A DNA stretch of 64,000 nucleotides from Acanthaster planci. Lineage: Eukaryota > Echinodermata > Asteroidea > Valvatida > Acanthasteridae. This document shows positions 63,401 to 64,000 of the stretch, one piece after another. Positions within the stretch are counted from its first letter, which is position 1, and each line of letters begins with the position of its first letter. The stretch spans positions 2,387,036 to 2,451,035 of the forward strand of contig NW_019091360.1 in NCBI RefSeq assembly GCF_001949145.1, given 5' to 3'. The notes under the pieces are model-generated. The model searched no databases. It was not told the DNA's origin and saw only the letters and a program-made list of their open reading frames with translations. Made by a program: the position numbers and the translations under genes.

Positions 63401-64000
63401 TGAACTCGTTGTAACCCAGAATGAGTTTCTTTACGTGTATATCGAAGCCTATATTAAAGGTCACTATTAGACAGATTGATGCCCGAAATGGCAATCTGGT
63501 TGCATCAAGGCCCGCTGTTATGGTCACTACTGACAAAGTGACACCCAAAAGGTCGTTTGTTTATATTTAGGCCTCACATAGTAGATTGAACTCAGACAGG
63601 GCTGTTTATTCATATCGAGGCCTAGTATTATAAGGTTCCTACTGAGAATGATACCCAAAATGGCCATGTTTGTATGTAGGCCTAGCAATACGAGGTAATT
63701 GTCAAACAGATTGATTCTCAAAATGAGTCCTAATTATACAAGGCCTATATTGAACAGATTGATAACCAAAAGACGAACTGATAAACGAGGACTTGATACA
63801 AAAAGACAAGCCTTTGCAGAAGAAGTTCACTAATGAACAGACTGATATCCCAAAAGCCGTCTGTTTATATCTAGGCCTAGTATTTACTGTGTCACTATAG
63901 GAAAGATTGATACGGGAAAAGAGCGTGGATATATAACTTTACTACTGAACAGATTGGTACCATAAGGCCCGTCCCTTTGTATTCAAGCCAGGCCTAGTAG
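60465..64000. repeat. degenerate minisatellite array, runs off the window
   Basis: Several dozen imperfect tandem units, mostly about 65-85 bp. Recurring pieces in order are GAACAGATTGATACC, CGAAAGGGCCGTCTGTTTAT, ATCTAGGCCTAGTAATAC and AAGGTCACTATT. Units differ by many substitutions and indels. The minus-strand open frames here are only translations of the repeat. Confidence 0.9.

Noticed and set aside
60527-63721. Minus-strand ORFs in the minisatellite
   Set aside because: They are translations of the tandem unit in different frames (recurring LGLDINKQ-like peptides), not genes.
1-64000. CRISPR arrays, prokaryotic operons, ribosome binding sites, rRNA genes
   Set aside because: The sequence is eukaryotic with spliced genes. 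No regularly spaced repeat-spacer structure and no rRNA are present.

Overview
The window is animal nuclear DNA. It has long AT-rich introns with GT-AG borders, small phase-matched exons, several families of short non-autonomous transposons, a tRNA-derived SINE and a decayed minisatellite. Three multi-exon or single-exon genes are clear: a prohibitin, a La protein and a rhodopsin-class receptor. A fourth, the 3' end of a myosin phosphatase targeting subunit, is probable. Protein style and repeat content suggest a marine invertebrate deuterostome, perhaps an echinoderm. That assignment is inference and no species is claimed.

Layout. 1-19,322 (+): last five recognisable exons of a PPP1R12/MYPT-like gene in very long introns. 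19,323-33,426: gene-poor, with several MITE-type elements and a pair of CTCF-like motifs. 33,427-34,383 (+): an intronless class A GPCR of 318 aa. 37,061-40,286 (-): prohibitin 1, six coding exons, 277 aa, complete. 40,287-43,113: a head-to-head intergenic region with NRF1-like and E-box motifs and a likely La 5' UTR exon. 43,114-55,199 (+): La ribonucleoprotein, twelve coding exons, 420 aa, complete. 55,200-60,464: mostly non-coding, with palindromes, a CCAAT/CArG cluster and a weak ORF. 60,465-64,000: a degenerate minisatellite running off the end of the window.

The strongest unexpected signal lies inside La. Three consecutive introns (between coding exons 6-7, 7-8 and 8-9) each carry one copy of a 75-76 nt element with C, D', C' and D boxes in order and a closing terminal stem. 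They look like paralogous C/D box snoRNAs. The stretch in front of D' is complementary to the conserved 18S rRNA segment GGAUUGACAGAU. By the D+5 rule it would direct 2'-O-methylation of the U known as Um1288 in human and Um1269 in yeast. The same gene also holds a hAT-like element nested in a SINE with a perfect 8-bp target duplication, and a cluster of TTAA-bounded piggyBac-like MITEs.

All gene models were assembled by eye from exon phases and homology remembered from the families. No search was run. The two N runs both lie inside copies of the same SINE family.
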